A program made the position numbers and the translations under genes. A stretch of 12,286 nt of DNA from Hellea sp. GTDB lineage: Bacteria; Pseudomonadota; Alphaproteobacteria; Caulobacterales; Maricaulaceae. Location: NCBI GenBank assembly GCA_020628635.1, contig JAHDEU010000028.1:1-12286 (forward strand), given 5' to 3'. The notes below the pieces were generated by a model. That model worked only from the letters and a program-made list of their open reading frames with translations, was not told the DNA's origin and searched no databases. Positions 6,785 to 12,286 of the stretch are shown piece by piece (position 1 is the stretch's first letter; every line of letters starts with the position of its first letter).

Positions 6785-8249
6785 GTGGAACCAGGTGGTC
6801 GGATGGATCGACGCGGTCGCGGCCAATCCGGGCTTTGTGAGCTTTGTTTTCTGGGTCATGTTCACGGTGGTCGCTATTGGGGCAATGCAGAACTTCGTTT
6901 ATGCCTGGGCCATTCCCCATGCGTGGATAGAGCTGAACCGCCGCAGCCAGAGGGAGGACGACAGCGTCTGCTGGGAGAACATGCGGTCGCGCGCCGCGCC
7001 GCCCATCTCCGTCATCGTGCCCGCCTATAATGAGGGCGCGACCATCCGTGACAACGTCATGGCGCTGCTCTCGCTGCAATATCCCGACCTGCGCATCATC
7101 GTGGTCAATGACGGCAGTTCGGACGACACGGCGGAGCGGATGCTGCGCGAGTTCGACATGGTGAAGACCCATCTGGTGCGGGACACCGAGACGATCACCC
7201 ACAAGCCGATCCGCGGCATCTATCGATCGCCGGTCCATCCGTCCCTGCTGTTTGTCGACAAGGAGAACGGCAAGAAGGCAGACGCGATCAATGTCGGGCT
7301 GACCTGCGTGCGCACACCGCTCTTCTGCGTGATCGACGCGGATTCGCTGCTGGAGCCGACCGCCCTGCTGCAGGCCGTTCGGCCCTTCACCGAAGACCCG
7401 GGCAACGTCATCGCGGTCGGCGGTACGGTCGGGATCGTCAATGGCTGCACCGTGCGAAACGGCAGCGTCGAGGAATACCGCATGCCGCGCAACATGCTCG
7501 CCCGGCTGCAGGTGGTGGAATATGTGCGCGCCTATTTCATGGCCCGCACGGCAGCGAGCCGGAAAGGCTCGCTGCTGCTGATCTCCGGCGCGTTCGGCAT
7601 CTTCCGGCGCGACATCGCGGTGGCCGTCGGCGGCTATGACACGACGACCGTCGGCGAGGACATGGAGCTCGTCATCAGGATGCACCGCCACATGCTGGAG
7701 CACGACGCGCCCTACACGATCCGCTATGTGCCCGAGCCCGTCTGCTGGACGGAAGCCCCGGAAGATTTCCGCTTCCTGTCCAACCAGCGCACGCGCTGGC
7801 AGCGCGGCGCGCTGGAATGCCTGTCACGCCACCGCGACATGATCTTCCGGCCGCGCTACAAGCGGCTCGGCATGGTGACGCTGCCGACCTGCGTGCTGGT
7901 CGATCTCATCAGCCCGGTCGCCGAGATACTCGGCTACATCCTGCTGGTGGTCTTTCTCATTCTGGGTTGGCTCGACCCGGCCATCTTCATGGCTGTTACG
8001 GGCTTCATCTTCAGCTTCGGCGTGCTGCTGTCGATCCTGTGCCTGGCGCTGGAGCAGGACGAGATCCGCCGCTTTTCCCGCCCGCGCGACCTCCTCGCCG
8101 TGCTGGGCCTCGCCGTGTTCGAGAATTTCGGCTACCGCCAGCTCAACTCGCTCTGGCGGATGAAGGGCCTGTTGCAGCACTTCCGCGGCATGACGCCTAG
8201 CTGGGGCGCCATGGAGCGCAAGGGGTTTGCGGCGTCATCGGAAACGTAG
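6777..8249 (+). CDS. Family 2 membrane glycosyltransferase, processive polysaccharide-synthase type
   Basis: A 490-residue inner-membrane glycosyltransferase. One membrane segment (about 19-46) precedes a cytosolic GT-A domain, and further segments lie at about 368-397 and 402-425, possibly with a re-entrant helix near 438-452. Catalytic signatures are complete: VNDGSSDD (110-117) for UDP binding, DAD at 187-189 for metal/sugar, GED (293-295) in place of the common TED catalytic base, and QRTRW (337-341), the mark of processive synthases such as cellulose, poly-GlcNAc and hyaluronan synthases. No PilZ domain is present, so direct c-di-GMP control is not indicated. The sugar used cannot be told. 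It likely extrudes a polymer across the inner membrane, with the YaiO barrel as the outer-membrane partner. The ATG at 6777 overlaps the HEAT gene by 8 nt. The stop is 3 nt from that of the convergent eda gene. Confidence 0.9.
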   Translation: MFEWNQVVGWIDAVAANPGFVSFVFWVMFTVVAIGAMQNFVYAWAIPHAWIELNRRSQREDDSVCWENMRSRAAPPISVIVPAYNEGATIRDNVMALLSLQYPDLRIIVVNDGSSDDTAERMLREFDMVKTHLVRDTETITHKPIRGIYRSPVHPSLLFVDKENGKKADAINVGLTCVRTPLFCVIDADSLLEPTALLQAVRPFTEDPGNVIAVGGTVGIVNGCTVRNGSVEEYRMPRNMLARLQVVEYVRAYFMARTAASRKGSLLLISGAFGIFRRDIAVAVGGYDTTTVGEDMELVIRMHRHMLEHDAPYTIRYVPEPVCWTEAPEDFRFLSNQRTRWQRGALECLSRHRDMIFRPRYKRLGMVTLPTCVLVDLISPVAEILGYILLVVFLILGWLDPAIFMAVTGFIFSFGVLLSILCLALEQDEIRRFSRPRDLLAVLGLAVFENFGYRQLNSLWRMKGLLQHFRGMTPSWGAMERKGFAASSET

Positions 8250-8252
8250 CGC

Positions 8253-8882
8253 TCAGCCCTGCGCGATGGCGATGGCCTCTTGCGCGAGTTTCGTAATGGC
8301 GGCGAAGTCGCCGCGCTCGACCGCGTCCTTGGGCGTGAGCCATGAGCCGCCGCAGGCCAGCACGGCCGGAACCGCAAGGTAGTCCTTGAGGTTGTCCGTG
8401 TTCACGCCGCCCGTTGGCATGAAGCGCACGTCGCGGAAGACGGATGACAGCGCCTTGGCCATTTTCGGGCCGCCAACGAGGCTGGCCGGAAACAGCTTCA
8501 CGGTGCGAAGGCCCAGATTCCATGCCTGCTGCAGTTCGGTCGCCGTTGAGATGCCCGGCAGGATCGGGATGTCGGCTTTGTTGGCGACTTCGACCGATGC
8601 CGGGTCGAGACCGGGCGAGACGATGAAGGACGCGCCGCGGCGGATGACCTCTTCGGACTGCGCCGCGCTCAGCACGGTGCCCGCGCCGACATGGGCATGC
8701 GGAAATTCCCTGGCGATGGCCTCCAAGCAGTCCAGCGCGGCGTCGGTGCGCAGCACGACTTCCAGAACGTCCAGCCCGCCGTCCAGCAGCGCTTCGGAAA
8801 TCTTCAGCGCGGTCTTGGGGTCGTCGGACTGCACCAGCGGCACGACGCGCTTGGCTTCGAGAGATGAGATGATGTCGGACAT
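8253..8882 (-). CDS. eda: 2-dehydro-3-deoxy-phosphogluconate (KDPG) aldolase, possibly dual-specific KHG/KDPG
   Basis: A cytoplasmic class I aldolase of 209 residues that splits KDPG into pyruvate and glyceraldehyde 3-phosphate, the last step of the Entner-Doudoroff pathway. The Schiff-base lysine is K129 in the motif VKLFPAS. Glu41 and Arg45 (LEVVLRT) and Thr69 (GAGTV) match the E. coli residues E45, R49 and T73 with a constant offset of 4. The phosphate-binding FMPTGGV lies at 154-160. Length is normal. The ATG at 8882 has GGGA 7 nt upstream (8890-8893). An in-frame GTG at 8915 would add 11 unconserved residues. As the last gene of a starch/maltodextrin operon it ties released glucose to central metabolism. 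Assignment to KDPG rather than a related 2-keto-3-deoxy substrate rests on family similarity. Confidence 0.93.
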   Translation of the reverse strand: MSDIISSLEAKRVVPLVQSDDPKTALKISEALLDGGLDVLEVVLRTDAALDCLEAIAREFPHAHVGAGTVLSAAQSEEVIRRGASFIVSPGLDPASVEVANKADIPILPGISTATELQQAWNLGLRTVKLFPASLVGGPKMAKALSSVFRDVRFMPTGGVNTDNLKDYLAVPAVLACGGSWLTPKDAVERGDFAAITKLAQEAIAIAQG

Positions 8883-8888
8883 GGGTGT

Positions 8889-8940
8889 TTCCCGGATGAG
8901 GTTTAGGCCGGGCACGCCATTAAAGGCGCACGTCCGGGAA
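8889..8940 (-). promoter_or_regulatory. 8-bp inverted repeat overlapping the eda ribosome-binding site
   Basis: In the 69-nt gap between the DUF6445 gene and eda, TTCCCGGA (8889-8896) and TCCGGGAA (8933-8940) are perfect reverse complements separated by 36 nt. A small inner stem, CGCC-ATTAAA-GGCG, lies at 8915-8928. On the transcribed minus strand the downstream arm contains the GGGA that serves as the eda ribosome site, so the fold could hide it. No T-run follows, which argues against a simple intrinsic terminator. Only the repeat is observed; the regulatory role is inferred. Confidence 0.3.
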
Positions 8941-8951
8941 TGCGAGTGCGT

Positions 8952-9611
8952 TTACGCCCGCGCCTGGAAAAAGCTGTTCACGGTCAGGCGCCCCTCTGCC
9001 GGGTCGGGCAAGAACGGCAGATCGTCTGGGATGTGGCCGCTATGCAGGATGCGCGAGCGGTAGAGCACGGCACGGTTGGGGCGCGCTTCCACGACGTCAA
9101 GCAGCTCGAAATGGTCGTCGCTGCCGCGCATATAGCCGGGCTTGGGTGTCTCGTCCGCAATGGCCTCTCTGAACTGCGCGAAACTGCGCGCGTCCAGCAC
9201 GTCCAGCCCAGTCGCGCGGTGGCGGTAGAAGGCCGTGCCGCCTGTTTCCGCGCCGCTGAGATAGTGCAGCAGCGCGATGCGGCCCGGGTCAGGCGTGTCT
9301 ATATGCGGACGGCGCTGCATGGGCGACAGCTCCGCCTCTGGCGTCGTCACCAGAGAGTAGGCGCATTGCACCAGATCGACACCGCGCGTGATCCCGAATT
9401 GTTCGCGGAAGACCTGCTCCAGCACGGCTCCGACCGCCCCTAGGTGGCGCGGATCGGCGGGTGCCTGCAGGCCGGGATAGTGGCGGGCATGCGCGCCGAA
9501 CTCCGCGCTCAGTGCGGCCGCGCGCAGGCGCTCGAACTCCGGGTGGAAGTCGTCGATGACGACCAGCGGCTCGCGCGCGGAGCCTATATGCCGGACCTCA
9601 ATCCCGGACAC
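8952..9611 (-). CDS. DUF6445-like protein with a possible Fe(II)/2-oxoglutarate dioxygenase fold
   Basis: A predicted 219-residue cytosolic protein with no signal peptide, resembling the DUF6445 family of Caulobacterales/Sphingomonadales sugar-uptake loci. Visible motifs suggest a jelly-roll oxygenase: H103-I-D105 within PHIDTPDPGRIALLHYL, then GGTAFYRH (124-131), a later His (H190 or H193 in ILHSGHI), and Arg208 in GRLTVNSFF. This order is His-x-Asp, His, Arg, as in Fe(II)/2-oxoglutarate enzymes. The substrate is unknown. No ATG fits; the GTG at 9611 is the last plausible start before the conserved VVIDDFHPEF and overlaps the amylase gene by 14 nt. The frame stays open to 9776, but that part is Arg/Ser/Thr-rich and lies antiparallel to nothing but amylase coding sequence in another frame. 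The family name is from memory of similar proteins; the oxygenase call is inferred. Confidence 0.72.
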   Translation of the reverse strand: MSGIEVRHIGSAREPLVVIDDFHPEFERLRAAALSAEFGAHARHYPGLQAPADPRHLGAVGAVLEQVFREQFGITRGVDLVQCAYSLVTTPEAELSPMQRRPHIDTPDPGRIALLHYLSGAETGGTAFYRHRATGLDVLDARSFAQFREAIADETPKPGYMRGSDDHFELLDVVEARPNRAVLYRSRILHSGHIPDDLPFLPDPAEGRLTVNSFFQARA

Positions 9612-10995
9612 GGACCGTCCAGCCCCAAGGCGGCAGTGTCTGCTGGGAGGCGTCGATGCCGACCCGCTCGCCCGTCTCGTAGTCCTTGTACTCGACTGCG
9701 GGAACACCGCCGGAATAGGTGAAGCTCTGCGGCGTGTTCGATAGGTTGGCCGTGACCAGCACGGCATTGCCATCATCGTCTTGGCGGATGAAGCTGAAGA
9801 TGTTCAGCGCGTTGTCCGTCTCCACCATCCGCATCCGCGCGCCCCAGCCCGCATTGTGCAGGACAGAATTGTCGGTCTTGAGCTGCACGAGCCGCTTGAA
9901 CAGGCCATTGACCGGATCGTCACAGCGCCACTCGATCGGGTCGCGCTCGAAGAACTCCAGGCTGTTGCGGTTGTCGCATTCCTGCCCGTTATAGATCAGC
10001 GGAATGCCCTCGCCCGTGAAGGACAGCACGATGGCGGTCTCATAGGCGTCGCCATAGATCTCCTGCGTCAGCCCGTCCCAGGTGTTCTGGTCGTGATTGT
10101 CGGTATAGGCCATGCGCATGGCGTTGGCGGGCCATTGGGTCTGGTAGTCCGCGTAGTAGCCCGCGAGGTCTGCGGCCGTGTTCTCGCCTCGGGCGATGCC
10201 CTGCATGATCTCCTTCCAGCGCCAGGCATAGCTCGCATCGAACGCGTGTTCGTGCAGGTCGGGCTGCTGCCATTCGGCGAGCATGAAGACGGGTTTGACG
10301 CGGTCGAGCCGTGGCCGCACGCTGTTCCAGAACGAGGTCGGCACCATGCCCGCCACGTCGGCGCGGTAGCCGTCGATGTCGAACTCCTCGACCCAATAGG
10401 CGAGCGACTCGCGCATGTAGTCGCGCAGGGCCTCATTGTCGAAATCAAGCTCCGCCACATCCAGCCAGTCCGTGCCGGTCGGGTGCTGCATCTCGCCATC
10501 AGCATTGCGCGTGTACCACTCCGGGTGCTGCTCGATCATCCAGTTATCCCAGGAGGAATGGTTGGCGACCCAGTCGATGATGATCTTCATGTCGCGCGCG
10601 TGGACGGCCTCCACGAGGGAACGGAAGTCGTCCTCCGTGCCCAGCTCGGGATTGACGCCCCGGTAGTCCCGCACGGCGTAGGGGCTGCCCAGCTCGCCCT
10701 TGCGCCGCGCCTCGCCGATCGGGTGGATCGGCATGAGCCAGAGTATGTCCACGCCGAGCGCCTGAATGCGGTCGAGGTCCGCTTCGACGGCTTTGAAGGT
10801 CCCGGCGTCGGAATATTGTCGCGTGTTGATCTGATAGATGACGGCGTCGCGCGACCAGTCGGGATGGGTCACGGTGGAGGTCGTCACGGCACGGATGGGC
10901 TGGATCTCGCCCTCGTCGGCTTCCACCTGAACGGGCTCACTCGCGCAGGCGGCGAGCAGGACGGCCAGCGCCGTCAGGTGTAAAATCGCTCTCAT
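9598..10995 (-). CDS. GH13 alpha-amylase family lipoprotein
   Basis: A 465-residue secreted, lipid-anchored glycoside hydrolase cutting alpha-1,4-glucans such as starch or maltodextrin. The signal peptide ends in a lipobox LLAAC with Cys17 as the lipidation site. All four GH13 regions are present: DWVANH (141-146), GYRADVAG with nucleophile Asp213, LAEW with acid/base Glu241, and TDNHD (298-302) with transition-state stabiliser Asp302. QINTRQYSDAGTF (55-67) is the start of the barrel, and a beta-sandwich C-terminal domain runs from about 385 to 465. Length fits compact bacterial periplasmic or surface amylases. The ATG at 10995 has AGGAG (11003-11007) 7 nt upstream, which favours it over the out-of-frame ATG at 11000. 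It sits 22 nt after the esterase gene and overlaps the DUF6445 start, so all are co-transcribed. The exact bond specificity is not resolved. Confidence 0.94.
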   Translation of the reverse strand: MRAILHLTALAVLLAACASEPVQVEADEGEIQPIRAVTTSTVTHPDWSRDAVIYQINTRQYSDAGTFKAVEADLDRIQALGVDILWLMPIHPIGEARRKGELGSPYAVRDYRGVNPELGTEDDFRSLVEAVHARDMKIIIDWVANHSSWDNWMIEQHPEWYTRNADGEMQHPTGTDWLDVAELDFDNEALRDYMRESLAYWVEEFDIDGYRADVAGMVPTSFWNSVRPRLDRVKPVFMLAEWQQPDLHEHAFDASYAWRWKEIMQGIARGENTAADLAGYYADYQTQWPANAMRMAYTDNHDQNTWDGLTQEIYGDAYETAIVLSFTGEGIPLIYNGQECDNRNSLEFFERDPIEWRCDDPVNGLFKRLVQLKTDNSVLHNAGWGARMRMVETDNALNIFSFIRQDDDGNAVLVTANLSNTPQSFTYSGGVPAVEYKDYETGERVGIDASQQTLPPWGWTVRVRD

Positions 10996-11017
10996 CTCAT
11001 GTCTCCTCGTCCGCCCT

Positions 11018-12109
11018 TCACCGTTCTTCCCCGCCCGGAACCGCCTCGCCCGCGATCAGGAATTGCAGCGGCACATGCACGCGGTTGCGCCAGGCGCGTT
11101 CGCTGTGATCATCGCCTTCGAATTTGCGCGTCGTCCAGTTCCCGCCGCGCACATAGCCCGCTGCTTCCACGGCCGCGTCCATGCGGTCCTGATAGGGCTC
11201 GTAATTGTAGTCCAGCGTCTGCGTCCCGTAGTCGAAATAGAGCCGGTGCGTCGCCGGGTCCGGGAGCTGGTCTTGGAACCACCCGACCAGTGCGCCGTCG
11301 CCTTCCGGGAAATGCGTCGAGACCATCCCACCCGCACCGAACACGTCCGGGTGCTGGGTGAGCGCATAGAGCGAGATCAACCCGCCCATCGAGCTGCCCA
11401 TGACGGAGGTGTGCTCGCGCGCTGGCATGGTGCGGTAGGTCGCATCCACATGCGGCTTCACGACCTCGACCAGATATCGAAGATAGTCGTCCGCGTTGAG
11501 GTCGGCTTCCATGAGGTCGAACCGTTCGCGAAACGCCTTGCCATAGTCGAGCCCTGCACCTTGCGGAAAATAGTCCGCATTGCGCGTTGCGCTGTCGCTG
11601 TGCACCGCCACCACGATAGCGTCGAGACCGAGCGCGGTGAGCGCTTCGTCCACGCCCCAGTCCCAGCCGGAATAGCCGGACTGTTCGGGATCGAACACGT
11701 TCTGCCCGTCATGCATGTAGAGCACGGGGTAGCGGCGGTCCGGCTTGGTGGAATAGGACGCCGGGAGCCAGATTTCCGTCTCGCGCGGGGTGACGAGAGG
11801 GCTCGGCAGCGAGACGCGTTCGACCGTGCCCGTGACGCCGCGGTGGTCGCCTGCTGGCGTGGTGGCGGAGACTGGAGTTTCGTAGGACCAGTCGATTTCG
11901 GGGGTGGTGGTGGTGCAGGCGGCGAGGAGGGTAAGCGCAACAAATAGACCTCCCTTCTCCCCGAGGGAGAAGGTGCCCGCAGGGCGGATGAGGGGAATAC
12001 GGCGTAACAAGCAGGCATCGGCGATCGCACGCCGTATCCCCCTCACCCGACCCTTCGGGCCACCCTCTCCCTCGGGGAGAGGGAAGTTCCTTTCATTGCG
12101 ACAGATCAC
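11018..12109 (-). CDS. Alpha/beta-hydrolase esterase (Esterase D / enterochelin-esterase-like), lipoprotein with repeat-encoded N-terminus
   Basis: An open frame of up to 363 residues for a serine hydrolase of the PF00756 type. The nucleophile is Ser240 in GSSMGG. Asp293 and His335 (GDDHSERAW) are likely triad partners. YPVLYMHDGQNVFD (127-140) and the GWDWGVDEAL segment are typical of the family. A lipobox LTLLAAC with Cys65 is followed by four Thr residues, so the mature enzyme should be a lipoprotein. Oddly, about 42 of the residues before the hydrophobic core (roughly 9-53) come from a palindromic repeat. The GTG at 12109 overlaps the GH97 stop (GTGA); a TTG at 12010 would give a 32-residue signal peptide. 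The out-of-frame ATG-AAA at 12096 may be the ancestral start. The substrate is unknown; co-transcription with starch enzymes hints at ester groups on glucans or a debranching partner role. Confidence 0.82.
   Translation of the reverse strand: MICRNERNFPLPEGEGGPKGRVRGIRRAIADACLLRRIPLIRPAGTFSLGEKGGLFVALTLLAACTTTTPEIDWSYETPVSATTPAGDHRGVTGTVERVSLPSPLVTPRETEIWLPASYSTKPDRRYPVLYMHDGQNVFDPEQSGYSGWDWGVDEALTALGLDAIVVAVHSDSATRNADYFPQGAGLDYGKAFRERFDLMEADLNADDYLRYLVEVVKPHVDATYRTMPAREHTSVMGSSMGGLISLYALTQHPDVFGAGGMVSTHFPEGDGALVGWFQDQLPDPATHRLYFDYGTQTLDYNYEPYQDRMDAAVEAAGYVRGGNWTTRKFEGDDHSERAWRNRVHVPLQFLIAGEAVPGGEER
11950..12086. repeat. Imperfect palindromic (MITE/REP-like) element of about 137 bp inside the esterase N-terminus
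   Basis: Two arms of about 55 nt are near-perfect inverted copies around a 23-nt centre (12006-12028). The inner ends ATACGGCGT (11997-12005) and ACGCCGTAT (12029-12037) pair exactly. The outer parts each contain their own small hairpin, CTCCCCGAGGGAG (11957-11969) and CTCCCTCGGGGAG (12067-12079), plus a GC-rich middle block near CCCGCAGGG / CCCTTCGGG. The arms differ by a few substitutions and 1-nt indels. No open frame of its own is present. The shape fits a non-autonomous dispersed repeat. Copies elsewhere in the genome cannot be checked here, and no clear target duplication was found. Confidence 0.8.
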
Positions 12110-12286
12110 AGCTTCCGGAACCGCACAGCCGCCCCGCCCGAGCGCGCCAGCGGCAGGACTAGCCGATCATCCGCGCTCACCTCGCGAGTCTCGATGCGCA
12201 GGTCATACGGATCGCGCTCATAGTCCGCATCGGGTCCGTCGCGGTATATCTGTGCTTCGAACCGGCCCTCGCCGAGAAACTCCAGC
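12106..12286 (-). CDS. GH97 alpha-glucosidase (SusB-like), C-terminal end only
   Basis: The last 59 codons of a gene that begins beyond the right edge. The translated end reads LEFLGEGRFEAQIYRDGPD, then ADYERDPYDLRIETREV, then DDRLVLPLARSGGAAVRF and a TGA at 12106-12108. The E-A-x-I-Y-R-D-G-x-D-A-D-Y pattern followed by L-x-L-x-x-GGGAA-x-RF-like sequence is the C-terminal beta-sandwich of GH97 enzymes such as SusB, which release glucose from maltodextrins in the periplasm. The catalytic part is not in view, so activity (inverting or retaining) cannot be judged. The stop overlaps the GTG at 12109 of the esterase frame, pointing to one operon with amylase, DUF6445 and eda. Confidence 0.8.
   Translation of the reverse strand, partial: LEFLGEGRFEAQIYRDGPDADYERDPYDLRIETREVSADDRLVLPLARSGGAAVRFRKL

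Noticed and set aside
6501..7703. Long minus-strand open frame opposite the glycosyltransferase
   Set aside because: The plus strand carries all GT2 catalytic motifs; the antisense product is His/Arg/Asp-rich with no recognisable domain.
9612..9776. Upstream extension of the DUF6445 gene
   Set aside because: The added residues are Arg/Ser/Thr-rich, show no conservation pattern, and are read within the amylase gene in another frame.
9781..10983. Plus-strand open frame of about 400 codons opposite the amylase
   Set aside because: It mirrors the GH13 gene, whose four conserved regions and lipobox settle the coding strand.
11950..12086. Palindromic element read as an intrinsic terminator or attenuator between GH97 and esterase
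   Set aside because: It is far longer than a terminator, has nested hairpins and no T-run, and lies inside an open frame; a dispersed repeat fits better, though some effect on RNA is possible.
1..12286. CRISPR arrays, tRNA/rRNA genes, transposases, phage genes
   Set aside because: No regularly spaced repeats, no cloverleaf or rRNA-like sequence and no integrase or transposase motifs were seen on either strand.

Overview
The window is GC-rich, tightly packed bacterial DNA. GC-rich codon use, short or overlapping gene junctions, a PrtD-type secretion ATPase, and a starch locus pairing GH97 and GH13 enzymes with a DUF6445 protein all suggest an alphaproteobacterium, plausibly of the Caulobacterales/Maricaulales/Hyphomonadaceae type. 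That placement is inferred from gene content and codon use; no rRNA or marker gene is present.

Left part (1-3219, + strand): the end of a type I secretion operon. It holds the 3' end of the ABC ATPase, then the HlyD-type adaptor, then the TolC-type outer-membrane channel, with junctions of 2 and 4 nt. No secreted substrate is visible.

Middle (3220-8249, + strand): after a 76-nt gap holding a 10-bp inverted repeat with GTTTAAC cores, a second operon begins. Its genes encode an Hpt / degenerate receiver / canonical receiver fusion, a YaiO-family outer-membrane barrel with a TPR-like periplasmic part, a membrane-anchored HEAT-repeat protein, and a processive-type family 2 glycosyltransferase with membrane segments on both sides. 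Junctions are 2 nt, 16 nt and an 8-nt overlap. Together they read as an uncharacterised exopolysaccharide synthesis/export module with its own phosphorelay component. Placed beside a type I secretion system, it could form a biofilm or attachment locus.

Right part (8253-12286, - strand): a convergent operon for maltodextrin/starch use. In transcription order it encodes the C-terminal end of a GH97 alpha-glucosidase (running off the window), a lipoprotein esterase, a lipoprotein GH13 alpha-amylase, a DUF6445 protein with a possible Fe(II)/2-oxoglutarate oxygenase signature, and KDPG aldolase (Eda). Polymer would be cut outside the cytoplasm, glucose released by GH97, and sugar finally split by Entner-Doudoroff chemistry.

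The most unusual local structure is a ~137-bp imperfect palindromic repeat at 11950-12086. It sits where the esterase signal peptide should begin and is read through in frame, so the present N-terminus is largely repeat-encoded. No tRNA, rRNA, CRISPR array, transposase or phage gene was seen. No stretch over 100 nt lacks a gene.
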